Of a stretch of DNA of 51,729 nucleotides, positions 17,812 to 26,029 are shown in pieces; position 1 is the first letter of the stretch; every line of letters starts with the position of its first letter. Where the stretch lies: positions 1-51,729 of the forward strand of contig JAUVVA010000014.1 of the NCBI GenBank assembly GCA_030604905.1, in the 5' to 3' direction. Both the position numbers and the translations under genes were made by a program. The notes under the pieces were generated by a model. That model had not been told where the DNA came from. It saw nothing but the letters and a program-made list of their open reading frames with translations, and searched no databases. The stretch comes from Verrucomicrobiota bacterium. Its GTDB lineage: Bacteria > Verrucomicrobiota > Verrucomicrobiia > Opitutales > Opitutaceae.

Positions 17812-18822
17812 ATGATCGATTCCCTCCTCGAAAAAGACCTCCTCCCCGACTGGCTGATCCGCGTCGGCATCCGCCGCCTGCTCGCGCAGCGTATCCGCGA
17901 GGAGACTACGCGCTACGACCGCTCGGCCTACGTCGCCGACCTCAGGACGCGCGCGCTCGCCGAGCAGACGGCCGCGGCCAACGAGCAGCACTACGAGGTG
18001 CCCACGCCCTTCTACCAATACTGCCTCGGCAAGCGCCTCAAATACTCCGGCTGCCTCTACCCGAGCGGCAAGGAGACGCTCGACCAGGCCGAGGAGCACA
18101 TGCTCGCGCTCTACGCCGAGCGCGCGCAGCTCGCCGACGGGCAGCAGATCCTCGAGCTCGGCTGCGGCTGGGGCTCCCTCTGCCTCTACAACGCCGAGCG
18201 CTTCCCCGGGGCGCAGATCACCGCGATCTCCAACTCGCGCACGCAGAAGGACCACATCGACACCGAGGCGCGCAAACGCGGGATCAAAAACCTCCGCATC
18301 ATCACCTGCGACATCAACGCCTTCGACATCACCCCCGCGCAGTTCGACCGCGTGGTCTCGGTCGAGATGTTCGAGCACCTCAAAAACTACGAACTGCTCT
18401 TCCGCAACATCGCCCGCTGGCTCAAGCCCGGCGGCCTGCTCTTCTGCCACATCTTCACGCACCACGCCTTCAGCTACCACTTCGTGGCGCGCGACGCCTC
18501 CGACTGGATGAGCCGCTACTTTTTCACCGGCGGCCAGATGCCCGCGCACGATCTGCTCCCGCAGTTCCAGGACGACCTGAAGCTCGTGCAGGATTGGAAG
18601 GTCAACGGGCGCCACTACCAGCAGACCGCCGAGCACTGGCTCAAAAACATGGACGCCCACAAGGCCGAGATCCTGCCGCTCTTTCGCGACACCTACGGTC
18701 CTGATCAAGCGCTTAAGTGGTGGTGCTACTGGCGCGTCTTCTACATGGCCTGCGCCGAGCTCTGGGGCTACCGCAAGGGCGAGGAGTGGCTCGTCAGCCA
18801 CTACTTGTTCCGGAAGCCGTAG
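17812..18822 (+). CDS. CFA-like SAM-dependent methyltransferase, second copy
   Basis: A 336-residue class I methyltransferase of the CFA / coclaurine-N-methyltransferase-like branch. It has QHYEVPTPFYQYCLGKRLKYSG (the substrate-side region equivalent to HYDLxNxFY in CFA synthase), the SAM loop ILELGCGWGSLCLYNAERFP, and VVSVEMFEHLKNYELLF. The C-terminal domain is DWMSRYFFTGGQMPAHDLL. It is clearly a different subfamily from the enzyme at 14327-15652, being about 100 residues shorter at the N-terminus. As the last gene of the lipid cluster it may act on the product of the first enzyme or on a different lipid. The true substrate is unknown. Confidence 0.87.
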   Translation: MIDSLLEKDLLPDWLIRVGIRRLLAQRIREETTRYDRSAYVADLRTRALAEQTAAANEQHYEVPTPFYQYCLGKRLKYSGCLYPSGKETLDQAEEHMLALYAERAQLADGQQILELGCGWGSLCLYNAERFPGAQITAISNSRTQKDHIDTEARKRGIKNLRIITCDINAFDITPAQFDRVVSVEMFEHLKNYELLFRNIARWLKPGGLLFCHIFTHHAFSYHFVARDASDWMSRYFFTGGQMPAHDLLPQFQDDLKLVQDWKVNGRHYQQTAEHWLKNMDAHKAEILPLFRDTYGPDQALKWWCYWRVFYMACAELWGYRKGEEWLVSHYLFRKP

Positions 18823-19004
18823 GGGCTTGATGGCCCGCCTCCGGCGTGTCGCGCACGGCGCTCCGGCCCGGTCGGACCAGGCGCCGAGGCGGGCGACAAC
18901 CGCGCGCCGTCGCGAGGATCATCCTCCGCGGACCAATCAATGTCAGCCGGGGCTTTCGCTACGTATTTCTACGTTCAAATAACTGGACACGGGGCAGCAC
19001 CCGG

Positions 19005-19865
19005 ATGCAACTTTGGGAAGTGTCCTTTCCTGCTCCAGCCGCCGTGGCTTGCCGCCGCTTCACCCGCCACCTTTTTCCGCGCTGGCTGCTGCTGCTCGCG
19101 CTTTTTCTCGGTTTCCAGTCACTCGGCTCGGCGCAGGGGATGGTGCTCACCGACTTGCTCGGGCGCTCGATCACGGCCGAGCCACTCTCGCTCGACGGCG
19201 ACAAGCTCACCATCCGCCGGGACGACGGCCGCGTATTTGAACTCTCGCTGGCCAACCTGATTGACGAAGATCAGGCGCGGATCCGCGCGTGGCACCGAAA
19301 CGCGGCTGCAAACCCGCCCGCGGCCCAGGCGCAATCCACCCCTCCCGCACGCGAAGCCGCCGGCTCATCCCCCCGCCCACCTTCGCGCAACGTCGTCGAT
19401 CCCAGCCGAATCGAATTGAGCGTCAGTCGCTTCAAGGGCGCCACCCGCGTGCTCGCTAAGTTTGAAGGCTACGCCCACCAGCACGAAGACTGGGGCTACA
19501 GCCTGCAAATCCTGAACCGCAACCTCTACCCGGCGGAGAAGATTCGCGTGGAATACAACATGTTCGCCCGCCCCATGCCCGACGTCTCCAACCCGGTGGT
19601 CGTCACCGGCGCGGTCGATCTGCCCCCGATCCCCAGCGGACGCTCCGAATCTTTCCGCACCCGCACCGCCGAGGTCTGCAAACGCCGGGGCTCCTGGGTC
19701 TATAATAGCGGCGGTGAACTGCGTGGCATCTGGGTAAAGATCTACGTGGATGGTGCGGTGGTGCAGGAATACATCACTCCCGAGTCCTTGCGCACCGAGG
19801 AAAAGTGGAGCGACCCGCGCACCGCCACCGACACCCGCCAGAACGTCCGCACCGTCATCTACTGA
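19005..19865 (+). CDS. Secreted protein with SHD1-like domain
   Basis: A 286-residue exported protein. After a basic stretch there is a signal helix (RWLLLLALFLGFQSLGSAQG), likely cleaved after SAQ or QG. Residues ~45-95 (VLTDLLGRSITAEPLSLDGD, then LTIRRDDGRVFELSLANLIDEDQARIRAW) match the SLA1-homology-1-like domain common in planctomycetal and verrucomicrobial secreted proteins. A Pro/Ala linker follows, then a ~150-residue C-terminal domain I do not recognise. I chose ATG 19005 because it gives a sensible signal peptide; an in-frame ATG at 18846 would add 53 Arg-rich residues. The gene stands alone, with 182 bp before it and 359 bp after it. Its function is unknown. Confidence 0.72.
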   Translation: MQLWEVSFPAPAAVACRRFTRHLFPRWLLLLALFLGFQSLGSAQGMVLTDLLGRSITAEPLSLDGDKLTIRRDDGRVFELSLANLIDEDQARIRAWHRNAAANPPAAQAQSTPPAREAAGSSPRPPSRNVVDPSRIELSVSRFKGATRVLAKFEGYAHQHEDWGYSLQILNRNLYPAEKIRVEYNMFARPMPDVSNPVVVTGAVDLPPIPSGRSESFRTRTAEVCKRRGSWVYNSGGELRGIWVKIYVDGAVVQEYITPESLRTEEKWSDPRTATDTRQNVRTVIY

Positions 19866-20224
19866 TAGCGGCGAAGCGCTCAGCCGACGCAACGAAGCGT
19901 CATCCAAATAGCGTTTTCGCTCCCGCCCGAACGGCGATCCCACACAAGCGGCCGAACTCGATGATGAGGACGGTGCCGCCGATACCCGGCGCACCACCCG
20001 GTGCGTGCGCCCGTTCTTGTGATTCGCATCGATCGAGCGGAAATCCGGGCTTGGGGCGGACAAAGAGGAAGTCCGGCACATCTCCCTCGCCGCAAATCTC
20101 CGGCCGGGACGTCCCGCCAATTCCCGGCGTCAGGACCCGAAAAACTTCCAAATTTGCCTGCTTGATAGGGAGTTTATCCTAGTCATAGTCGCCATACGCT
20201 GGACACTAAACACGGATTTTACAA
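19866..20224. other. Intergenic region, no gene recognised
   Basis: About 360 bp between the SHD1-like gene and the next plus-strand gene. A minus-strand frame at 19900-20151 reads protein-like and contains PGIGGT twice, but it has no recognisable family, no start context and no upstream partner, so I do not call it. The right end (about 20155-20224) is AT-richer and should carry the promoter of the gene at 20225. A TTGATA box near 20162 with CATAGT 16 bp later is a weak candidate only. Confidence 0.3.
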
Positions 20225-20752
20225 ATGAGCGACATTGCCCAAGCCCTTGCCAAAGCGAAGCAACGCGCCGGAGCCAGTGCGACTCCCTTCCAGACACCCG
20301 GAGTGCCGGTATCGGCCCCGGTGCCGCGTAACCCCGCCTCCGAAGCCGCGCTCCGCAAAGCGAAGGTCCGGCAGCGCTTCTGGTGGCTGCTTTCCCTCAT
20401 CGCCCTGCCGCTCACCGGCTTTGTGATTTGGATGCAAATCAACGCCGCGCAGGCCGAGAACCTGATCGCCGCGCAGGCGCGGGCCGAGCTTCCGGCTACA
20501 ACCGCAGGCGAACCCAGCCTAGCGTCTTTCCCCTCGACCACTGATCCCCTGCTTGACGCTCAACGAAGCCTGCAGGTGGCGGAGCTCTCCATCAGCGCGG
20601 TCATGCCCGGAGACCCGGCACGCATCGTGGTGGCCGGACGGATCATTCGCGAAGGCGAACTGGTGGACGGCGGATTTACCTTCATCGGCATCAGCGAAGG
20701 GGTGCTCCGCTTCAGCGACGCCACGGGCGCCGTCTATAGCCGTCGCCTTTGA
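20225..20752 (+). CDS. Single-span membrane protein, weakly GspB-like
   Basis: A 175-residue protein with a soluble Ala/Pro-rich N-terminus, one transmembrane helix at about residues 56-76 (FWWLLSLIALPLTGFVIWMQI), and a small outer domain. The end of that domain (PGDPARIVVAGRIIREGELV, then FTFIGISEGVLRF) resembles the C-terminal domain of type II secretion GspB-like proteins, which sit in the inner membrane and help secretin assembly. The similarity is by eye and weak, and no other secretion genes are near. The start ATG follows an AT-rich leader with no Shine-Dalgarno sequence. A REP-like double palindrome follows 70 bp after the stop. Confidence 0.6.
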   Translation: MSDIAQALAKAKQRAGASATPFQTPGVPVSAPVPRNPASEAALRKAKVRQRFWWLLSLIALPLTGFVIWMQINAAQAENLIAAQARAELPATTAGEPSLASFPSTTDPLLDAQRSLQVAELSISAVMPGDPARIVVAGRIIREGELVDGGFTFIGISEGVLRFSDATGAVYSRRL

Positions 20753-20825
20753 ACCGGGAAGAAACGGTCGGAAGGGCGAAGAACCACCGCTCGAAGGTTC
20801 GAGTCGAACAGCGCGCGTGACGTGA

Positions 20826-20880
20826 CACGGGCGTCTCGCCCGTGGGCTCGGATCATGGAGTGGCACGCCCAGGCCACTCC
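20826..20880. repeat. REP-like double palindrome
   Basis: CACGGGCG-TCT-CGCCCGTG (20826-20844) is followed by GGAGTGGC-ACGCCCAG-GCCACTCC (20857-20880). It lies between convergent genes, where it could also work as a bidirectional terminator. The first palindrome is identical to one found inside the ABC transporter gene at 27434-27452, and the second has a shortened counterpart there (27492-27504), so both belong to one repeat family. Confidence 0.75.
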
Positions 20881-20919
20881 AAACCGGCTACGGCTTTACT
20901 GTAGATGCGCTGGAGCCGA

Positions 20920-21873
20920 TCACTCGTAGCGCGCGGGGCGGCCGAGGTAGTTGAGCGACAGCATCTCCTTCCAGACGCGGTAGCGCCCTTCGGAGCTGAT
21001 GCGGCCTCGCTCCTCGTGCTCGGGGCTGGGCAGAAGAAAGCCGAGTTGGGTGTTGAGATGCTCGAGCTCGCTCTGCTGCGCGTTGACGTCGTCGAGCGGC
21101 TCCGTGGTCCACGGCACCGGGGTCGAGGCCGCCTGTGCGAGCCGATCCCGATGGCGCGCGAGCAGGCGCGGCAGGCTGCGACAAAGAGGGCGCCGCTCCA
21201 CCCACCAGTGCTCCGGATAAAAACCGGCGAAGGGCAGGTGATGGTTGTCCGTCACCACCCGGCGGCCGTCGGCGGTGTGGGTGGAGAGGTGCAGGCACAC
21301 GGTGAGGTTGCCCATGGGCTGCGGCAAAAAGGTGACCTGCAGGCGGGTGCAACCATCGGCGCTGTGGTAGAAGGAGGAGCGGACGTAGAGGCCGTTCATC
21401 ACCTCGGCGCGGAGAGCTTGCACGTGTTTGAAACCGGCGGCGCGGATCTGGTCGCGAAGGCGTAGGAAACGCGCCTGCACCGGCCACTCGTCGCCGCCGC
21501 GGTTGAGGCTGAAGCGGGGAAAAAGCGGCAGCGGGCTCACGCTCATCGCGTGGATGGCGAGCCAGTGATACATGCTCTCGATCAGGAACCAGCCGATGAG
21601 GAACACGACGAAGAGCACGGCGAGCGGTCGTTCGCTCCAGCCAAAGTAGGCAACGAAGTGCGCCATCCCGCCGGCCAGCACCGCCCAGCGGATCCAGCGG
21701 TTGACGATCGCCAGAGTGGGCGAGGCGTAGTGCTGGTTGAGCCGCAGCAAGACCAGCGAGACCACCATCGCGGGCACGAGCAGGAAAATCGGCGTGAGGG
21801 TGAGCTTGTCCACGGAGAGGGGAAACGGGAGACGGTAGAGCCTTCGCGCCATTCCCACAAGACCCGCTTGCAC
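20920..21873 (-). CDS. Hypothetical membrane protein
   Basis: A 317-residue protein of no family I recognise. Three hydrophobic segments occupy the first ~110 residues (LTPIFLLVPAMVVSLVLLRL, IRWAVLAGGMAHFVAYFGW, LAVLFVVFLIGWFLIESMYHWLA). A soluble domain of ~200 residues follows, with His- and Trp-rich stretches such as DNHHLPFAGFYPEHWWVERR. A later ATG at 21852 (MARRLYRLPFPLS) is an equally good start. It is convergent with the GspB-like gene and lies downstream of dnaN on the same strand, separated by 168 bp that hold a strong palindrome, so it is probably not in the dnaN transcript. Its role is unknown. Confidence 0.65.
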   Translation of the reverse strand: MQAGLVGMARRLYRLPFPLSVDKLTLTPIFLLVPAMVVSLVLLRLNQHYASPTLAIVNRWIRWAVLAGGMAHFVAYFGWSERPLAVLFVVFLIGWFLIESMYHWLAIHAMSVSPLPLFPRFSLNRGGDEWPVQARFLRLRDQIRAAGFKHVQALRAEVMNGLYVRSSFYHSADGCTRLQVTFLPQPMGNLTVCLHLSTHTADGRRVVTDNHHLPFAGFYPEHWWVERRPLCRSLPRLLARHRDRLAQAASTPVPWTTEPLDDVNAQQSELEHLNTQLGFLLPSPEHEERGRISSEGRYRVWKEMLSLNYLGRPARYE

Positions 21874-21997
21874 GGGGCTAGCAAGGGCCGGCGCTTGCCG
21901 ACGGCCGTGACCGCGGAGGACCTACGGTCGAGGTTTAGCGCGGCTGGGTGGCCGGGATCTTGCGAAGCGGAAGGCGGAAGTGCGCGGTCGCATGCGT

Positions 21998-22017
21998 GGC
22001 CTTCGCAAGCGAAGGCC
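21998..22017. repeat. Strong palindrome downstream of dnaN
   Basis: GGCCTTCGC-AA-GCGAAGGCC is a perfect 9-2-9 palindrome 25 bp after the dnaN stop on the minus strand. No T-run follows, so it is a hairpin that may block read-through or protect the 3' end. It is followed on the plus strand by CTACA; related GTAGG/CCTAC-flanked palindromes occur in the mnmG insertion. Confidence 0.6.
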
Positions 22018-22041
22018 CTACATCGCGGGCAGACGCCGGCC

Positions 22042-23166
22042 TTAGCTGATGCGCACGGGCATCACCACGCAGACGAAGTTTTCCAGCGTCTTCAGCACGC
22101 CGGGGCTTACTTCGTCCTTCAGCTCAAAATACACTTCGTCCTTCGAGAGGGCGCGGAGCGGATCGATGATGAACTGCGGGTTAAAGGCGACCTGGAGGTC
22201 GGGACCGCTGTAAGCGATGGCCATGCTCTCGTGCGCTTCGCCGAAATCGGGGCTGCTGGCGCTGATCTCGAGCAGGTTGCTGCTGAGCTTCAGTTTCACG
22301 GAGTTGCTCTTGTCGGAGCAGACGAGGGCGGCGCGGTGCACGCACTCGGTGAAGAGCTCGCGCTCGAGCTTCACGCGCTGGTGGGTCTCCTTGGGGATGA
22401 CCTGCTGGTAATTGGGGTAGTTGCCCTCGACGACCTTGCTGTAGAGGTAGATCGAGTCGACGAGGCCGCTGTCGGGATTGTCGGCGTGGATCTGGAAGGC
22501 GGCGCGGCGATCGTTGAAGGAAACTTTGAGCTTCTCGCCCTTGTCGAGCATGCGGAGGAGCTCGGAGACGGTCTTGGCGGGAAGGATGATCGCGCCGGCT
22601 TTTTCGGCGGGCACCTCGAGCTCCTTGGAGATGAGGGCGAGGCGACGGCCGTCGGTGGCGACGAGCGAGAGCTTGGCGTCGCGGAAATTGAAATACACGC
22701 CGTTGAGGATGTAGCGCGTCTCGTCGGTCGACTGCGCGTAGGCGACGCTCTTGAGCATGCCGAGGAGCTCGCCCTGCTCGAGGGTGAAGGTCTTGTCGTC
22801 GCCGAAATCGGGGAGCGGCGGAAACTCTTCCTTGCCGATGCCCATGATGCGGAAGACGGAGCCGCCCGAGGAGAGTTTGACCTGGTGGTTGGGCGCGGCG
22901 TCGAAGGACACGTCGAGCTGGGGCAGCTCGCGCACGATGCCGGCGAGGCGCTTCACGGGCAGGGTCACAGAACCGGTCTCCTTGACCTCGGCCTTGATCT
23001 TGGCGCGGATGCCGAGGTCGAGGTTGGTGGTCGTGAGCGTCACCCCGTCCTTCTCGGCCTCGATCAGCACGTTGCTGAGGATGGGCATCGTGGCCTTGGA
23101 GCCGACGACGTTGAGCACCTGGGCAAGGCCGTTGCTGAAGTGGTCGCGGTTGATCTTGAATTTCAT
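22042..23166 (-). CDS. dnaN: DNA polymerase III subunit beta (sliding clamp)
   Basis: DnaN, the ring-shaped processivity clamp that tethers DNA polymerase III to DNA. It is 374 residues, the normal length for the family. It begins [22 protein letters not shown], followed by the domain I signature [11 protein letters not shown] and TTTNLDLGI. The middle has [12 protein letters not shown] with [10 protein letters not shown], and the end is the usual MPVRIS (compare MPMRL in E. coli). The open frame extends upstream to 23556, but that extension is low complexity; ATG 23166 gives the canonical N-terminus. No Shine-Dalgarno sequence is present; the leader is pyrimidine-rich. dnaA, the usual neighbour, is not in the window. 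In many bacteria dnaN lies close to the replication origin. Confidence 0.97.
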   Translation of the reverse strand: MKFKINRDHFSNGLAQVLNVVGSKATMPILSNVLIEAEKDGVTLTTTNLDLGIRAKIKAEVKETGSVTLPVKRLAGIVRELPQLDVSFDAAPNHQVKLSSGGSVFRIMGIGKEEFPPLPDFGDDKTFTLEQGELLGMLKSVAYAQSTDETRYILNGVYFNFRDAKLSLVATDGRRLALISKELEVPAEKAGAIILPAKTVSELLRMLDKGEKLKVSFNDRRAAFQIHADNPDSGLVDSIYLYSKVVEGNYPNYQQVIPKETHQRVKLERELFTECVHRAALVCSDKSNSVKLKLSSNLLEISASSPDFGEAHESMAIAYSGPDLQVAFNPQFIIDPLRALSKDEVYFELKDEVSPGVLKTLENFVCVVMPVRIS

Positions 23167-23641
23167 GAGGGGGACGATGGGAGCGAAATCGGGAGCTGGG
23201 GCGCGTTTGAAGCCGGCGCTGAGGTCGGGGAGGAAAAAGAGTGTGTTAGAATGAGCAAGCCACGAGGGCGGAGGGAAAGCGCAAAAGCGCGGGAGACGTG
23301 GCGGGGCGCAAAGACCGGGCGGGTCGGGCTTGGGGCGGGCTTGGGCGCCCGAGGCTCGGGGCGATCGGGGATGCGGGGCTGGGACAGAACCTGGCGGGGG
23401 TCTGGGAGATTTTCCCAAGCTCTGCTTAAATCCTATCCTATTTAAGTAAGTCAGCCTTCTCCTTAAGGTCTGCGAGTAACTCCAACAACCGGGTCTTTCC
23501 CCTCTGAAAATCCCCCATCCGGCCCCTGCGAGCAATCCCTTGGCGGGATTGGGCAAAGGGGGGCTTACGCGCAGGCGGCGAGTTGTTGGGTGCTGTTCGC
23601 AGAGTTGTTCACGAGGTTTTCCGCAGCTGGGGAAAGGGGGG
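23167..23641. other. 475-bp region upstream of dnaN
   Basis: No gene is recognised here. At 23425-23446 there is a small AT-rich island with inverted arms CTTAAAT and ATTTAAG, which may belong to the dnaN promoter. Around 23590-23635 several TTC-containing words (TTGTTCACG, TTTTCCGCA) recall degenerate DnaA boxes, but none is closer than two mismatches to TTATCCACA. I do not call an origin. The open reading frame that covers part of this stretch is an upstream extension of dnaN without protein-like character. Confidence 0.4.
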
Positions 23642-24556
23642 TCAGGCGGCGCCGGGGGGAGTGGCGTCGGCGGGCGGCGGAGGACCGCCGGCCGGGCTGG
23701 CGGGGCGGAGGCGAGCGCGGCGGAAATGGCGGATCAGGCCGAAGAAGATGTAGCCGAGGCAGCAGGCCAGCATGCCGTATTCCTTGTAGACGACCACGCC
23801 AGCGGCGACGGCGACGTAGAGGACGAGGGTGGTGAGCTTGGTCTTGGTTTTGAGGTCGATCTGTTTGCCGCTCGGGTAGCGCACGGTGCTGACCATGAGC
23901 ACGGCGATGAGAAGCATGAGCACGGGCAACACGAGGGCCCAGCGCTGGAGGTCGCGCTCGTGGGTGGCGAGGTTGAGGAGGAAGAGGACGAGGGCGGCCA
24001 CGGTGCCGGCGGCGGCGGGCACGGGCAGGCCGACGAAGTCCTTGTCGCCGCGGATGCCGGGTTTTTGGAGGAGGGGGTGGGTGATGACGTTAAAGCGCGC
24101 CAGGCGGATCGCCGCGCAGAGCAGATAGATAAAGCCGAGCAGCCAACCGATCTCGCGGAAGTGCGGGTAGCCTTGGGTGGGCGAAAGGATGAGGAAAAAC
24201 ACCATCAAGGCCGGGGCGAGGCCGAAGGACACCACGTCGGCGAGGGAGTCGAACTCCGCGCCGAAGAAGGATTCCTTGCCGCCCATGCGCGCGAGGCGCC
24301 CGTCGAGCGCGTCAAAGGCCATGGCGCCAAAAATGAGCCAGACCGCGCGCTGGAAGTAACCGGCGGCCTCGGCGGTGATCACGTCGGAGACGCGCATCGC
24401 GTAGTGCGCCTGGATGCACATGATCACGGCGACAAAGCCGCAGAAGAGGTTTCCCGCCGTCATCAAGTTGGGCAGGAAGTAGATGCGGCTCGCGGAGGCG
24501 ACATCCAGCGGCGGCTCGTAGTCCTCGTCGATCAGCGGCGGGCGGGAGTTGGGCAT
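23642..24556 (-). CDS. pssA: CDP-diacylglycerol-serine O-phosphatidyltransferase
   Basis: An integral membrane CDP-alcohol phosphotransferase of 304 residues, expected to make phosphatidylserine from CDP-diacylglycerol and serine, the first step towards phosphatidylethanolamine. The catalytic motif is perfect: D82, D85, G86, A89, R90, G99, D103 and D107 fit D-x2-DG-x2-AR-x8-G-x3-D-x3-D. About eight hydrophobic helices are visible, starting with [20 protein letters not shown]. The N-terminus ([10 protein letters not shown]) is soluble and the C-terminal ~25 residues are a Pro/Ala-rich tail. PssA rather than PgsA is favoured by [14 protein letters not shown] and by the insert [13 protein letters not shown], both typical of PssA. 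No partner decarboxylase gene is nearby. Confidence 0.92.
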   Translation of the reverse strand: MPNSRPPLIDEDYEPPLDVASASRIYFLPNLMTAGNLFCGFVAVIMCIQAHYAMRVSDVITAEAAGYFQRAVWLIFGAMAFDALDGRLARMGGKESFFGAEFDSLADVVSFGLAPALMVFFLILSPTQGYPHFREIGWLLGFIYLLCAAIRLARFNVITHPLLQKPGIRGDKDFVGLPVPAAAGTVAALVLFLLNLATHERDLQRWALVLPVLMLLIAVLMVSTVRYPSGKQIDLKTKTKLTTLVLYVAVAAGVVVYKEYGMLACCLGYIFFGLIRHFRRARLRPASPAGGPPPPADATPPGAA

Positions 24557-24634
24557 GGGGAGAAGGCGCTTGGGAGGAGGGTGCGCGTTGGCCGCAACGC
24601 GTGGGAGATCGGGGGCGGCGGCGGCGGGAGGCGC

Positions 24635-24988
24635 TTACTTCGTCAACGACTCGAGGTATTTCCAGAACTTGGAGTGTTGCTCGACGAGTTGGTCCTCGGA
24701 GACGGGCAGGCGGTTGCGGAGCAGGAAATCCTCCAGCGAGTGTGAGTGCAGGATGTAGAGGACGTGGAGGGCCTCCTCGCCGTGGGTCTCGAAGTAGTAG
24801 CGCAGCTCGCCGTCGCGCAGGCGGTAGAGGGTTTTGCCCGCGCGGGTGAAACGACCGAGCGGCTCGCGCGGGTGCAGGAGGTCCTCGGGCCGAAGTTTGC
24901 TCACCGGTTCCACGGCCGTGAGCTGTGCGAGCGGGTCGAGCTTCTTGAGCTCGCCGAGGGCTTGGGCGGAGAAGGTCACCTGGAACAT
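24635..24988 (-). CDS. RelE/ParE-superfamily-like protein
   Basis: A 117-residue protein that looks like the RelE/ParE toxin fold: FSAQALGELKKLDPLAQLTAVEPV at the start, then GRFTRAGKTLYRLRDGELRYYFE, which matches the central beta-sheet strand typical of RelE (YRLRxGxYRxxY). The tail (LHVLYILHSHSLEDFLLR) continues the sheet. I chose ATG 24988; the open frame reaches 25156 but the extension is Arg/Pro-rich noise. No antitoxin is adjacent on the same strand. It lies upstream of pssA on the same strand (78 bp gap) and is divergent from a Phd gene, which belongs to the PIN partner. It may be a domesticated regulator or solitary toxin. Confidence 0.68.
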   Translation of the reverse strand: MFQVTFSAQALGELKKLDPLAQLTAVEPVSKLRPEDLLHPREPLGRFTRAGKTLYRLRDGELRYYFETHGEEALHVLYILHSHSLEDFLLRNRLPVSEDQLVEQHSKFWKYLESLTK

Positions 24989-25136
24989 GGTCCGCCAAGC
25001 AACCCGGCCCGCTGCGCCAAGGCAAGGCTGGCGCGGGGGATGCGCCGCCGGAGCGTGGGCGAGAAAAATCCCGGGGTGGGCTCGGCGGGGTCGGCGCGGG
25101 GCGGCGAGGAGGCCGGGTTTGACGGTCGAGCAAAGT

Positions 25137-25152
25137 ATCACATGCTTGTGAT
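25137..25152. promoter_or_regulatory. Palindromic operator before the Phd gene
   Basis: ATCACA-TGCT-TGTGAT is a perfect 6-4-6 palindrome that ends 2 bp before the Phd start codon at 25155. Phd-type antitoxins commonly repress their own operon by binding such palindromes, so this is the likely autoregulatory operator. A TTGACG box at 25119-25124 could be the -35, but no convincing -10 was found. Confidence 0.55.
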
Positions 25153-25154
25153 GC

Positions 25155-25418
25155 ATGAAGACGGCGACCGTTCGCGACCTGCGTTACGATTTTCCCCGCA
25201 TTGAAGCCTGGCTGGCGGGGGGGGAGGAGATCGTGATCACCAAGCGCGGCAAGCCCATCGCCACGCTGGGCCAGCCCAAGCGAGCCGCATCGGGCAAGGG
25301 AGCGGCGAAACCGAAGCTGCCGGATTATCGGGCGCGGGCGGAGAAGATCTTTGGCGAGCGCGTCTTCACCCAGGCCGAGGTGGACGAGATGCGCGCCTTT
25401 GAGACCGGCGAGCCCTGA
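25155..25418 (+). CDS. Phd/YefM-type antitoxin
   Basis: An 87-residue antitoxin. The N-terminal half is the DNA-binding Phd/YefM fold: KTATVRDLRYDFPRIEAWLAGGEEIVITKRGKPIATL, matching the family pattern of an Arg-containing first helix and a VxITxxGKPVA strand. The C-terminal half (DYRARAEKIFGERVFTQAEVDEMRAFE) is a charged, flexible tail suited to wrapping and blocking the toxin. A palindrome at 25137-25152 sits directly before the start and is the likely autoregulatory site. The PIN-domain toxin begins 13 bp after the stop, so the two form one operon. Confidence 0.85.
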   Translation: MKTATVRDLRYDFPRIEAWLAGGEEIVITKRGKPIATLGQPKRAASGKGAAKPKLPDYRARAEKIFGERVFTQAEVDEMRAFETGEP

Positions 25419-25431
25419 GCCTGCTCCCGCT

Positions 25432-25884
25432 GTGGACGCTTATCCCGACACCAGTTATCTTTGCTCCCTCTACCGGCGGCAGGTGCATTCGCCGGCGGCG
25501 ATCGCGCACCGGGGCACGCTGCACGAGCCGCTGCCCTTCACGCGCCTGCTGGAGTTTGAGTTTCATCAGGCGCTGCGCTTGCAGGTGTGGTTGCACGCGG
25601 CGGATCGCGACAAGGGCTACGGCCAGATCGAGGCGGACGCGATGCTTGCCAACTGGGCTGCCGACGTGGCCGCCGGGGTGAATCGCCTCGTTGCCTGCGA
25701 CATGGATGCCGTCCTCCAGCTCGCCGCCACCTATTCCGAGCAACGCACGACGCGCCAGGGTCATCGCACGCTCGACATTCTCCACGTCGCGACCGCGGTG
25801 CACTTGGGTGCGCGCTCTTTCCTGACCTTCGACGAGCGCCAACGCGCCCTCGCCCGCCACGCCGGGCTCAAGGTGCCGCTCTAG
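25432..25884 (+). CDS. PIN-domain (VapC-like) ribonuclease toxin
   Basis: A 150-residue PIN-domain protein, predicted to be a metal-dependent RNase. The acidic residues expected in the active site are present: D6 in YPDTSYL, E41/E43 in LLEFEFHQAL, D115 in TLDILHVATA and D134 in LTFDERQRAL. The GTG at 25432 was chosen because it stands just before the first conserved Asp and there is no ATG in the right place; the open frame extends upstream only by overlapping the antitoxin out of frame. With the Phd-like gene 13 bp upstream it forms a type II toxin-antitoxin module. The target RNA is unknown. Confidence 0.83.
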   Translation: MDAYPDTSYLCSLYRRQVHSPAAIAHRGTLHEPLPFTRLLEFEFHQALRLQVWLHAADRDKGYGQIEADAMLANWAADVAAGVNRLVACDMDAVLQLAATYSEQRTTRQGHRTLDILHVATAVHLGARSFLTFDERQRALARHAGLKVPL

Positions 25885-26029
25885 CTCGTCCGATGTAGCA
25901 CCGGTCGGCGACCGCATAGGTAGGCCTGGTCCTGCAAGAGCCTCCGCGCGGCGAGCGGCGGGCGATTGTGTCCCCTGCCCCTTTGCGCGTTGCTGTCGCG
26001 CCGCGCACGCGACAAGCGTCGCCGGTCGC

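Noticed and set aside
23167..23556. Longer dnaN start at 23556
   Set aside because: The upstream extension is low complexity and the canonical clamp N-terminus begins at the ATG at 23166.
23580..23640. DnaA-box cluster and replication origin
   Set aside because: No word is closer than two mismatches to TTATCCACA, and dnaA is not present, so I do not call an origin.
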